Shown in pieces: positions 12,229-21,900 of a stretch of 64,000 nt of DNA. Made by a program: the position numbers and the translations under genes. A model generated the notes under the pieces. It was not told the origin of the DNA. It saw only the letters and a list, made by a program, of their open reading frames with translations, and did not search any database. Origin of the DNA: Magicicada septendecula (taxonomy: Eukaryota > Arthropoda > Insecta > Hemiptera > Cicadidae). The DNA is taken from contig CM068369.1 of the NCBI GenBank assembly GCA_034769895.1, forward strand, positions 144,047,574-144,111,573. The letters run 5' to 3'. The first letter of the stretch is position 1; each line of letters starts with the position of its first letter.

Positions 12229-13293
12229 CTAAAAGGAACGTTTAAAAGGAACGGCAAACGCGGTTAGACGTTTGGATTCTTCCGAAAGGGGTATTTGGTG
12301 AAATGCTTGATTCAGATCCATTACCGTAAAGACTTTCGCTTTTGTGAAGTAATGAAAAGCACTATGGATTTCTGGAAGCGGGATAGATTCAAATTCTATT
12401 CGTTTGTTTAATTGCCGGTAGTCCACAACTAGTCTATGTTTATCGTGACATTTTGGTACTAAAAAGGAGGGTGATGAATATGGAGACGTAGATGGTTCAA
12501 TGACTCCTTGTTCTAACAACTTGTTGATATGGTTTCTCATCACTTCCATCTTGGGAGGCGACAACTTGTATGGGGGTAGGCGTATTACTTTCTGATCGCT
12601 CAGATTGATCTTATATTCTATTAGTTTCGTAAGTCCTAGCTTAGTTGTAAGAACGGTGGAAAATTCTTTTATTAATTTCTGCATTCTCAGTCTATCTCTA
12701 CTTCGTAGATAAGATAATTCAGACTCTTGGTGTACTACGTGTGCTGTCGATGATCTAGTTGTTTCTTGTTTGTTAGTATTACAATCAAAATTATACTTCC
12801 GTGTACGGTCGAATCGAAAATAGTATTTCTGCTCATGGATGTCAAGAATCATTCCCGCTTTACTTATAAAGTCTGCTCCCAATATTAAGTCGGGTCCTAA
12901 CTCGTTACACACTAACATAGTAAAAAACCACGTTAGGTTCTTGATTTTAACTTTAATGGTGATGTTAAGTTTTATCATTATATTCCGTTTATTGGCGGTA
13001 GCACATTTTATATTCACCGCCTGACTCTGTTTCACTAGGAGGTGTTCGAATAATGTATCTGCTAACATTTGACTGATTAAGGTTCTGGTAGATCCCGAAT
13101 CGATTAATGCGATTGTGGAGGTAACACCTAGGTCAATTTGTATTAAGGGTAAAAGACTTTTAGTCCAGTTACATTTAGTTATCGCGTTACATTTTTCAAT
13201 AAACTTTCTAACATAGGGATCTACTTCTTTAGAGTTTCTTTTTCTTCCTTTTTTTTTATTGTCGTACATTTCTTTAGGTTCACCGGATCTCAA
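12229..13293 (-). CDS. pol: Pol of Gypsy-type element: protease and N-terminal reverse transcriptase
   Basis: This 354-codon frame contains a retropepsin with the active-site triplet in ALIDSGSTRTLIS (about residues 62-74) and the second loop PDLILGADFI. The RT starts with LLEQGVIEPSTSPYSSP, then LVVDYRQLNKR and the first catalytic Asp in FTVMDLNQAFHQIPL. The frame ends at 12229 after AVPFKRSF because of a small indel. The true upstream end is the -1 frameshift from gag, so the listed start is not an initiation codon. The remainder of RT lies in the following entry. Non-functional without that join. Confidence 0.85.
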   Translation of the reverse strand: MRSGEPKEMYDNKKKGRKRNSKEVDPYVRKFIEKCNAITKCNWTKSLLPLIQIDLGVTSTIALIDSGSTRTLISQMLADTLFEHLLVKQSQAVNIKCATANKRNIMIKLNITIKVKIKNLTWFFTMLVCNELGPDLILGADFISKAGMILDIHEQKYYFRFDRTRKYNFDCNTNKQETTRSSTAHVVHQESELSYLRSRDRLRMQKLIKEFSTVLTTKLGLTKLIEYKINLSDQKVIRLPPYKLSPPKMEVMRNHINKLLEQGVIEPSTSPYSSPSFLVPKCHDKHRLVVDYRQLNKRIEFESIPLPEIHSAFHYFTKAKVFTVMDLNQAFHQIPLSEESKRLTAFAVPFKRSF

Positions 13294-13331
13294 GTTGCTG
13301 CGGAAGACACAGGATTTCGGGTCTCCCTGCC

Positions 13332-14732
13332 TTACATGTTTTTTGGATTAGGGTGTTTACGTTCGTATTGCTTGCTGTTACAGTTTTTACTTATGTGTCC
13401 ATATTTACCGCAATTATAACACATGTTCTTATTACGAGGAGGGTACCTAGTTTCCGTTTTAGGTTGTGTTTCATTTGACTTACCAGGGCTGCCCAAATTG
13501 TGAGGTCTATTGAATACTCGCCTTTCATGCTGGGTTGTTATATCGGGCACTAGGGCTTGCAATTCATTTCTATTCGCTTCGGTTGATTTCATCGCATGTC
13601 TATTCTGATCTGAGTACCATACATTCGAAGAGTGGATACTGCATTGTTCTAGATCCGCAAAGGTGTTAGGTCGATTTATCAACGCTAAACGAGATCTTTC
13701 TTCTGGTGACAATCCTACTAAAATGGTGTCGACCATCTGTCTCTCATTCCAATCTACTTGTAGTAGTCGAGATGACTCCCTGATGTCTGAGATGTAATGG
13801 GCCAATCTCTCGTGATTTCCTTGTACGGTCTTTCTTTTAAGTTCTTCATAAATTCCGGTGGGAATAAAATATTTTATTATTGAGGTATGCAGTTCTTCTA
13901 CTGGAAGGGTAGAGCTTAATGATTCTATCACACGATTTTTTAACGGGGGTTTACATTTCGGTAGGAGAACTTGCAAAATTTTCCACTCATTCAGCTGCTG
14001 TAGATCTTTTATCTGCAGGAGATATTTGATGAAATTCAGTAGTTTAGTGACATTTAATCCATCAGTGTATGGGATTTCAGTTAAAAGTTTCTCCACGGGA
14101 TGAGTGATTTTTCCATAGAGGTCTGCGTTATAGTTCAAGTGTGGCATCGCTTTAGGAGGACGATATGATGCATTCGGGGTTGCCAATTCGTGCGTTTCGG
14201 GGCGAATCTGGAAACGATTGGGAGGAGGGGCTTCAAATATAGTCGGGGCATTTAAATCTCTATCAGGGTATTGCTCGTGAGTAGGTTGTATTTGCGATAC
14301 GGCGGGTGAGTCGCGATCCGTGTTGAGTGGAGGCAGATCTGTCGTAGGGGATTGAACTGGGGAGATGTGTAGTTTCTTCAAGGACTTCTCAATTTTATCC
14401 ATTCGGAACGAGTCGGATTTTCTTCTTAACTCATTGATAGTAGTGGGTAATCGACGTAAAGCTTCGTCAGCAAAATTTTGGACTTCTGGGGGTATTTCCG
14501 TAAGATTAGGCCATATCAATAAATTTTTCATTCGCCGGGTTAAATGCTCTATTCTTTGAGTAGTCCGCAATATTATCGCAGGAGATTTCTCGTCTTGGAT
14601 GGTTTGAGACAATAAAGTTAGCTCGCTATACTTGGCATTACAAATTTCTCTCTCTCTCTCATAATCGAGTCCGCTTAGGTTGCTTAATTGCGCGGGTGTA
14701 TCAAATCCACTTTCGCGTATTGACTTACGCAA
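13332..14732 (-). CDS. gag: Gag polyprotein of Gypsy-type element
   Basis: A 466-codon frame encoding a retroelement Gag. The middle shows the capsid-like region around YTDGLNVTKLLNFIKYLLQI and a segment ending LVGLSPEERSRLAL. The C-terminus carries one CCHC zinc knuckle, CYNCGKYGHISKNC, at about residues 438-451, expected to bind RNA during particle assembly. A proline-rich linker precedes the capsid region. The open frame has no ATG at its start; upstream Gag-like sequence is in another frame, implying a single indel near 14750. It terminates with TAA at 13332-13334, six nucleotides after a -1 slippery heptamer that leads into the pol frame. Confidence 0.85.
   Translation of the reverse strand: MRKSIRESGFDTPAQLSNLSGLDYEREREICNAKYSELTLLSQTIQDEKSPAIILRTTQRIEHLTRRMKNLLIWPNLTEIPPEVQNFADEALRRLPTTINELRRKSDSFRMDKIEKSLKKLHISPVQSPTTDLPPLNTDRDSPAVSQIQPTHEQYPDRDLNAPTIFEAPPPNRFQIRPETHELATPNASYRPPKAMPHLNYNADLYGKITHPVEKLLTEIPYTDGLNVTKLLNFIKYLLQIKDLQQLNEWKILQVLLPKCKPPLKNRVIESLSSTLPVEELHTSIIKYFIPTGIYEELKRKTVQGNHERLAHYISDIRESSRLLQVDWNERQMVDTILVGLSPEERSRLALINRPNTFADLEQCSIHSSNVWYSDQNRHAMKSTEANRNELQALVPDITTQHERRVFNRPHNLGSPGKSNETQPKTETRYPPRNKNMCYNCGKYGHISKNCNSKQYERKHPNPKNM
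13338..13344 (-). promoter_or_regulatory. Canonical -1 ribosomal frameshift site A_AAA_AAC
   Basis: On the minus strand the last Gag codons read CCA AAA AAC ATG TAA, placing the heptamer A_AAA_AAC exactly in the X_XXY_YYZ phase. A one-base backward slip enters the pol frame, which stays open through to the protease at 13293 and below. Retroelements commonly use this signal to make Gag-Pol at low ratio. A downstream stimulatory structure was not evaluated. Confidence 0.8.
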
Positions 14733-14830
14733 TTCCGCGACTGTTACATTAGCATGGGTAGACCACGTAAAAGAGCTTCATAAGACAGCTCGTCCTTTAA
14801 TAGTAAATCCGGATTAAATTGTGCTATCTT

Positions 14831-15419
14831 TATCTTATTTCTAACACATTAAAACTTACTTAAAATTGATTTTACTACACTATACACTCATTACATAGAC
14901 AATTTCTTTCTTGGTTAAATCATTTGCATTGTTCACAAGAGAATAATTTCTCTTCTAAGGGAGAGACAAAAATTCCACACACACACTTCAATGTAAAGTC
15001 AACGATCAGCTGTTCGCTGGAATGTAGGTCACCCTAGTTTATTTAGTAAACAATGACAAGGTAGTTGTATGCGTGGGAACGCGAGGATTACGCTCAAGTA
15101 TTGTTCTCTTTAACAATAGCTAAGGCTATCTTTCTCGACCGGTTTCAACAGGGGAAGCGAGTTGCACTAAGGGGGTGAATCTGATTCAAAGAAACACGCT
15201 TTACAAGTTACAAGTGTATTACGGTTGTGACAGTCTGAGTTTAGTAATTAATTTCTTACTTTCCACCTTTAATTTTTGAAATTATTTTTAATTTTTTTTT
15301 GGTAACAAAATTAAGTTACGAATTTCTTTACACGTAATTAACTGGGTCTACTTTAGACAGGAGTTTATATTTCTCTTACCGTGACGACAGACATACACTT
15401 ACATTCTATGCAGGCATAT
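14831..15419. other. Noncoding stretch between two LTR-type elements
   Basis: No supported gene. It could hold leader or LTR sequence of the Gypsy-type element on its right side, but no repeat pair or primer-binding site was found. Confidence 0.4.
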
Positions 15420-15776
15420 TCAGGAAACTACAGGTCTTGAATTGTCACAATATAAACCTGTTAAAGACTGAACAGTTTGACAAGCAACACCCGCAACTGG
15501 TAATGATGGTATATTTTTATTTATTTCATTTAATTCTCCTATTACGTTTTCTGAAACTACTAATATTTCACTCCCTGTGTCAATTAATGATTTAAAATTC
15601 TTACCTTCTATGGTGACGATTACCTCCGTCAATCCAGTTTTGTTTTCTATAACTTTTGTATCATCTTCCTCCAACAACTCCTTCGTCATGTCCATTTGTA
15701 TAACATTATTATGATATTCGTCGGTTATCTGGACCCTTTTGTTATCCGTAGACAATGGTGGGGTCCTCGCTTCCAT
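15420..15776 (-). CDS. Retropepsin fragment of second LTR element
   Basis: A 118-codon minus-strand frame contains an aspartic protease active site, FKSLIDTGSEILVVSE (about residues 61-76), in a typical retropepsin setting. Upstream is an acidic linker. No RT follows: the frame ends at 15420 and the next sequence is noncoding. It overlaps another minus-strand frame (15742-15981, EEEVTTEEVDMRREGEED) that probably encodes the Gag-Pro linker in a different phase. Interpreted as the pro region of the element whose gag lies at 15.88-17.29 kb. Confidence 0.65.
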   Translation of the reverse strand: MEARTPPLSTDNKRVQITDEYHNNVIQMDMTKELLEEDDTKVIENKTGLTEVIVTIEGKNFKSLIDTGSEILVVSENVIGELNEINKNIPSLPVAGVACQTVQSLTGLYCDNSRPVVS

Positions 15777-15877
15777 TGTCGGCCTCAGTTTTCCGTTGAC
15801 GTACCCGCCACGGTTTGGTTATATCCTCCTCTCCCTCTCGTCGCATGTCCACCTCCTCTGTCGTTACCTCTTCCTCG

Positions 15878-16429
15878 TTACTGTTGATGATGTTGATTCG
15901 GTGCCACGTTGTTCCGTTGGCAATCTCGTACTTTGTTGCATCTGTAACACACTGTTCGGATAGCATAATTCTCGTATTCACAACTCAAACATTTCCAAAT
16001 TCCGCCTCTAAAATTAAGGTTATTATTTCCCCTCATTCCTCTATAAGAGTTTGGTGTTCCCCTATACTGATGATAATTGTCGTTACTTAGTACCGCTGGT
16101 GGATTTGGACGCCTCCCTACCTCGCGGTCCCCAATATTTTGTAACACATCTAACATACTTTCTAATTCGTTTATATCCACTATCTCTCTCGTCATTAAAG
16201 TTATCCGTACCTCTCTAGGCAGGTGTTTACTAATATGTCTAACGAATGACCGGAACGGCAACGGCGGTTCTAGGTACTTTGCTTCATTATATATTTTCAT
16301 GACATACATGGTTAGGTGGTTGTTTATTCTCCCAAAATTCCCCGTTCCCATTATTTTACTACGTAAAATTTCCTGGTCCTCTTCTGACCAATACTTGTTT
16401 CGGAATGCTAACTCGAATGCTCCGCCCAT
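15878..16429 (-). CDS. Gag core with RanBP2-type zinc finger
   Basis: A 183-codon minus-strand frame. The first part (FELAFRNKYWSEEDQEILRS) matches the Gag core of the gag-only element at 22.9 kb, which has FKEKYWSESTQNMIRN at the same relative place. After an RG/N-rich linker comes WKCLSCEYENYAIRTVCYRC, which fits W-x-C-x2-C-x3-N-x6-C-x2-C, the RanBP2 zinc-finger pattern, instead of the usual CCHC knuckle. The frame ends with a His/Gln-rich tail. It overlaps the upstream gag frame by 22 nt in a different phase, so the gag is broken. Confidence 0.72.
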   Translation of the reverse strand: MGGAFELAFRNKYWSEEDQEILRSKIMGTGNFGRINNHLTMYVMKIYNEAKYLEPPLPFRSFVRHISKHLPREVRITLMTREIVDINELESMLDVLQNIGDREVGRRPNPPAVLSNDNYHQYRGTPNSYRGMRGNNNLNFRGGIWKCLSCEYENYAIRTVCYRCNKVRDCQRNNVAPNQHHQQ

Positions 16430-16887
16430 ATTTCGGAATTACCCTTAAAACACTTTAAAATCTTTAAAAATTTAATCTCCCAACTACTACTATTAAACCG
16501 GTTAAATTCTCTTACCATACTCAAAAATTGCATCGGGTGTACTCTGCGGTTGTCGCAATTAAATTGTTCAAGTTCTATGTCATCTTTTGCTTCGCGAGTA
16601 TACAACACTCGCTCCGCAACACTATTTAAATTTTGGCTTACGGCCACATGTAACTCATCTTTAATTTCTATGATGTCTCGCTCAATTACTTTTAATTTAT
16701 TATCATTTATAATTTCATATTGGAGGTTATGTTTACTCATAGCCCCCACACTCTCTTGTACTGATTGTTTACATACACTCTCTATCTCCATTATCTTATT
16801 TTTTATGTCAACATCAATCTTATTGATACAATTACTTTCTATCTCTACACTCTGTTCTTTAATTTTAGTTTTAATTTCGTTTGTCAT
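16408..16887 (-). CDS. Gag middle region, coiled coil plus start of core
   Basis: A 159-codon frame rich in Glu, Lys and Ile with heptad-like spacing, then a segment VHPMQFLSMVREFNRFNSSSWEIKF that aligns with the PMEFLKRLEEVIARNRENRW segment of the gag at 22.9 kb. It is the middle part of one gag whose pieces are 16933-17286, this frame and 15878-16429. Frame changes between them indicate indels. Confidence 0.62.
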   Translation of the reverse strand: MTNEIKTKIKEQSVEIESNCINKIDVDIKNKIMEIESVCKQSVQESVGAMSKHNLQYEIINDNKLKVIERDIIEIKDELHVAVSQNLNSVAERVLYTREAKDDIELEQFNCDNRRVHPMQFLSMVREFNRFNSSSWEIKFLKILKCFKGNSEIWAEHSS

Positions 16888-16932
16888 CTGCTCATTTACA
16901 TTACTGATTTTATTTTCAATATTTTCTGTGAT

Positions 16933-17286
16933 TTAATATATTTGTTTGTTAAATTTTTCATCTCTTTCATTAATTTTAATGTCTATACTCTTAACTGCAT
17001 TGTCTAATTTGGTATTTAAATCGTTACATTTACTGGCAAATTCTTCGTTAGTATTTTCAAACTGCTTATTAATTTCATTCATATGGTTTTTCAACTCATC
17101 AAATTTATTATTTTGTACTTCGAAATTACTCTTGACTTCACTAACGTCACTGCTCAATTTATCAAATTTACTATTTTGTTCGTCAAATTTGGCATTGAAA
17201 TTGCTATTATTAATATCAAATCTATTATTAATAAGATTAAATAAGTCATTTAATGACAACTCTTTTTCTCTTATTTTAGTTGCCAC
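16933..17286 (-). CDS. Gag N-terminal coiled coil
   Basis: A 117-codon frame made almost entirely of heptad-like repeats (FDEQNSKFDKLSSDVSEVKSN and similar), predicted coiled coil. It sits upstream of the other two gag frames on the same strand, as does the coiled-coil N-terminus of the gag at 22.9 kb. The frame stops at 16933 and coding continues in another phase. Confidence 0.6.
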   Translation of the reverse strand: MATKIREKELSLNDLFNLINNRFDINNSNFNAKFDEQNSKFDKLSSDVSEVKSNFEVQNNKFDELKNHMNEINKQFENTNEEFASKCNDLNTKLDNAVKSIDIKINERDEKFNKQIY

Positions 17287-17632
17287 GGGAGTGGAATTCG
17301 CTCACGGCGCACTAATTACATATTCGTCTACATTACGGTCACTTATTGACAGTGACTCTGTTTGAATACCTGAATCGCTATTTATTTGACTTTCTGTCTG
17401 GCTGTCAGTGAAGCTGACTTCATTGTTAATACTATCATTAGTATTATCATTGTTATTTATGTAATTCTGACTTATTTACTATACATCTACTTCAATAATA
17501 CTGTAACATAACCTTATGTGACACTCGTCACCTACGTCTATTTTACGTACACGAATTCATTTATTCCAAACAACCATATCATTCCCGCAACAGGTCCACA
17601 TTTCCATAATTAGATTTATGCAAACGGTCCAG

Positions 17633-18062
17633 CTGGTCGGACGCCATTGTTAACTAATAAACTTTTATAACTTTATAAATAAATTCACTCATATGTTTTG
17701 CTCATGTTAGACACTTAAAGCTAGTGTCGCCATGTTGTCATGTACCAACTCAAAATTTTTTCTTACCATATCCAGAATCTCGTTGGACGAGCTGAGGAAA
17801 TAACGAGATGGTTGCTTGGAATAACTGATAATTCATAGTTATTCAAAATAATCTTACTTTATTAAATCCCAAAAATACAATTTAGGTTATCTTTCCTCGG
17901 TCAAAATGCACAAAACTTTATATATTCCTTTCAACCCCATCATTACATCCCAAATTGTTCTTCTCTCTCTCTCTTACTTACATTTTAATTTGCATAATTT
18001 TCAAAAAGAATATAATAGAAACAATTAGCTACAATCTTAATTATATATATATATATATATAT
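17633..18062 (-). repeat. Probable primer-binding site and LTR end of second LTR element
   Basis: On the minus strand TGGCGTCCGACCAG (17633-17646) resembles a tRNA primer-binding site and lies about 350 bp upstream of the gag coiled coil. The adjoining sequence begins TGTTAAC on the plus strand at 17648, compatible with the CA terminus of an LTR. The far LTR edge was not found and may be interrupted by the gag-only element inserted in the (TA)n tract at 18042-18062. Low confidence. Confidence 0.35.
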
Positions 18063-18868
18063 TGTATCGAGACGAGTACGTACGGTTCAAGTCCCCACTG
18101 TTGAGTTCGTTAATTTGTAATGGGACGAGTACGAGCGTCTCGTAATTTTCACACAATGTAAGCCTATTCGTTGCTATGAACGGGTATGTTCCCCTGTCTT
18201 TACTCTCTTAGGTCGTTTGAATTTACTTAATTATTTAAATATCTGAGATATTTGGAGTTGTGGGATATATTGATGTAATTAATTAATATTAACTTAGCTC
18301 TCTAAAAAATATCAGTGTTAGTGTACTTGAAACTTAACTAATTAATGTGTTATTCTGTAATTTCGTTCAACCCTATTATACCTTGAAGAGAATTATGTAT
18401 AATTTTGTATTTTTACGCTCTCTCTTTGGTGTCGGAGAATTCCGCTATAAGCGCGGTAGTACCGGATCAACGAAACTTAGAGGTTATTTCACTGTTTATG
18501 TTAACCAATTATTCTATACTTAGTCAGTTACTTTTTTATTCCCAACTCATTAAATCATACTTCAAATGACAAGATTTTGCAACTATATAAAGGTTCTTTA
18601 TTTGTTTACTTCTTTAACATTGAATAAGATATGTTCTAACTGACATACACGTTGGCTATAGATTGCGTGAATCGATAATTGATTAGTCCGATCCTTTATT
18701 TAGATTCAGTTATATAGTGTGATTTAATTTGTAATTAACTTAATTCAGGGTGTAAAGGTTCTTGTAACTGTGGGGAAGATTAAAAATACATAGATAAGAA
18801 TGCAAGATTTACAAATTTGAAGTGTTGTGTAGTTAATATGATTGATATAATACATATTATGCCGTACA
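18063..18868 (-). repeat. 3' LTR of gag-only element
   Basis: 806 bp, TG...CA termini. It is about 99 percent alike to the right LTR by eye (roughly eight scattered differences), but lacks about 65 bases near its inner end that are present in the right copy at about 25653-25720. The terminus contains an inverted pair CGAGACG...CGTCTCG about 70 bases apart. Confidence 0.88.
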
Positions 18869-18969
18869 ATATTCTCTGATATTCTTTAAATAGTGGTTAT
18901 TAATTATAGTTATGGTATGATTACTCTTAATTTTGTTTACAAGTCGTTTTTCCCCAAGATTACGGTTCA

Positions 18970-18982
18970 ATGAAGGGTATTC
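18970..18982. repeat. Left target-site duplication
   Basis: ATGAAGGGTATTC, identical to 22799-22811; it flanks the nested non-LTR element. Confidence 0.92.
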
Positions 18983-21900
18983 CGGGGTGTAACGTAGCAG
19001 GCCTCCAAGAGGTGCACCCTGGGTAACGCTAAATCTGCTACAGCGACCGCCGTTTTCTCGAGCCTCAGCCATCATGGCACATGCGATCGCCACTAGAAAT
19101 CCAACCCGCCCTTATGAGGGCGCGGACAATCACCTCCGCATACTGTATTGGAATGCGGGTGGACTGAGCAATGCAAAACACTCTGAGTTAAAAACTAACA
19201 TTTCAAAATTTGACGCTGACATCATTGTTATTGTCGAAGCTGGCGCTTCTACCGAAGCCACACATTTTTATGAAATACCCAACTTTTCGCTCTATGTTTT
19301 AAAGAGATCAAGACAAGTTGCCTCTGGCATCATCGTATTTGTTCACAACTCTATGGCAAGTAAAGAAACTATCGTCCATGAAATGGATGACAACGACAAA
19401 CTAGAAGCCATATGTATCGACGCCTGGAAAAATGGAGTCCACTTCAAAGTTGTTGGCCTCTACAACCCGCCCAGCAACGTACCAAACCTGGAACCAATAG
19501 CCAACCTATGCCAGTACCGCAACACCATCATTTTGGGAGACTTCAACGCTCACTCAGCCCGATGGGACTACTCAACTACTAGTGCAACTGGAAAGGCAGT
19601 AGAAGACCTTATAGACCACTCTGCTATTATTAGAATTCAATCTGCACCTACATTCCTATCTTACGCTGGCCACACAAGCACTCCAGACCTTGCACTGGTT
19701 CATGCAAACCTTACCTCCAGATCGGAACTGTCCCTGGAAGACCCCATGGATGGTTGTGGACATCGTCTAATGTACCTACGGGTTCAAATGAAATGTCAAC
19801 ATCCCCGTTTCCATAAAGTAACCCGGTGGAATTTCAAGAAAGCCTGCTGGGACAAGTTCTCTGAACTATCCGATTTGTATGTCACTGAAGACATGGTGCA
19901 AGATAACCCTGACGCCTCAGTCAAACTTATCGTGGAAGGCATACTACGTGCAGCTAACGAGAGCATTCCAAAAGGACAAGTTAAGAAATACTCACCTTTC
20001 TGGAGTAAATCGCTGGACGCCCTTAAGAAAGAGCGGAATACTGCTAGACGCCGAGCAGAAAAGTCCCATAGCTTGGAACACTGCATCATGTTAAGGAAAG
20101 CTCAGGCCAAACTGAAACGTGCTGTTATACAATCAAAAAGATCTGTCTATAGATCCTTCGTATCCAAACTGGACTTCCGGAAAGATGGGATCAAAGCTCA
20201 CAAGTTTATATCCAGCTTGAACAATGAAAAATCTTCTCGTCACTGGCAACCCATTAAAGTGAATGACAAACTACTCACCAGCTCCAGAGATATTGCTAAG
20301 GCATTAAGTAAAAATTACGCTACAATAAGCAGACTCCGTGTAAACGCGAATGAGCGGAAATCTATCTCCGACATTAAAGTTTCCTCTTGTCAAACCGAAC
20401 AAGACTTCCTCATCTTCAACAAGGACTTTTCCCCAGATGAGCTCTCTCTTGCCATCAACTCGCTAAAAAAAGGAAAATCTGCCGGACCAGACGAGGTCTT
20501 CCCGCCTTTCATTAAGAATCTTGGCAAGAAAGCACTAAAGACTCTCTTAAAACTAATCAACCTAACATGGAATGCACGTGTGCCCCAGCAATGGAGAAAA
20601 GCCGAAGTATTATCAATACTGAAAAAAGGCAAGCCTGCGAACAACCTAAATAACGACCGCCCTATTTCACTAACTAGTGTCTGCTCTAAAGTTACTGAAA
20701 AAATGGTCGAACGCAGACTCCGGGAATTTCTAGAGTCTAAAGGAGCCATTAGCGACTGCCAAGCAGGATTCCGTAAGCACAGAGCAACCATGGACCAAGT
20801 TGTAAAGTTTACTCAGTCGGTAAAGGACGGTTTCCACAGAAAACAATCCACTGTAGCCGTCTTAGTGGACTTTAAAGCTGCATATGACAAAATCTGGCGC
20901 GGTATGCTTGTTCACAAACTTAAGAAACTAGGAGTAAACGGGAACATGCTAAAGTGGATACAAAGCTTCCTCTCGCAACGCTACATACGATGCAAATTCT
21001 TTAACGCAACTTCCCCATACAAACTACTACGTCAAGGTTTGCCGCAAGGGGCGGTACTAAGCTGTCTCCTTTTCAACGTAATGATAGACGACCTTAAGAA
21101 TGCATTTCAAAAAATTCCAGGAATCTCATTCCTCTTCTTTGCTGACGATGTCCTGTTGTGGGCTACTGGAAGCAACGTAAATGCCCTCGTAGAAGCTCTA
21201 AACAAGGCTCTTTTTAACCTCGAAGTATGGTCAAGCCTCAACAAAATGGAAGTTAGTACCGATAAGACAGTGTCTCAACTCTTCACCATGTCCACTAGGG
21301 CCCCGGTAATCAATTTAAAATTCATGGGATCACCTCTAAGACAAGTATCGCTGTCCAAGTATCTGGGAATCAACCTCGACAAGAAACTATCTTTCAGCAC
21401 CCATGTCACAAGTACGGCCGAGAAGGGTCAGAAACGTATCAATCTTCTCAAGAGACTAACTGCTACCAAGTGGGGAGCCACTCAAGATGTTCTATCCACG
21501 GCCTACAAAACATACGTCCGTCCAGTACTTGAATATGGCTCGGAAGTCACCTCACTTGCTAGTAAAACCAACCTAAATAAATACGACGTTGTCCAGAATA
21601 ACGCTCTAAGAATTATAACCGGAGGAGCAAAATCAACCCCAATAGCGGCCATGCAACTTCAAACTGGCATCGAGCCTCTAGATAGCCGGAGGGATAAATG
21701 CACGCTTAAGTTTTGGGAAAGGGCTAAGAGAGTGGATGGGAATCACTGGAATGGATACAGAAGTGCAACCCAACGACTCAAAACCCAAACTTCGCCTCTA
21801 ACTCACGCTGAAGCTCTTATAAGCAAGTACCAACTATCATTGGACCGTCGGGCTCCCATACAGTACTACAATGCAGTGGCAAACGCTTTACCTGCAAAGC

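Larger units (their letters stand above)
11930..14830 (-). mobile_element. Ty3/Gypsy-type LTR retrotransposon, truncated in pol
   Basis: On the minus strand gag (CCHC zinc knuckle), aspartic protease and reverse transcriptase follow in Gypsy order. Coding similarity stops at about 11936, just after FLGHIVKANGKVSID, so the RT thumb, RNase H and integrase are missing. The N-terminal part of gag continues upstream of 14732 in a different frame (about 14745-14830, LLLKDELSYEALLRG). No LTR pair could be identified. The copy is dead but carries an intact gag-pol frameshift signal. Confidence 0.85.

Noticed and set aside
18084..18100. tRNA gene suggested by a perfect B box GGTTCAAGTCC in both LTR copies
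   Set aside because: No acceptor stem, A box or cloverleaf; it is LTR sequence repeated at 24.89 kb.
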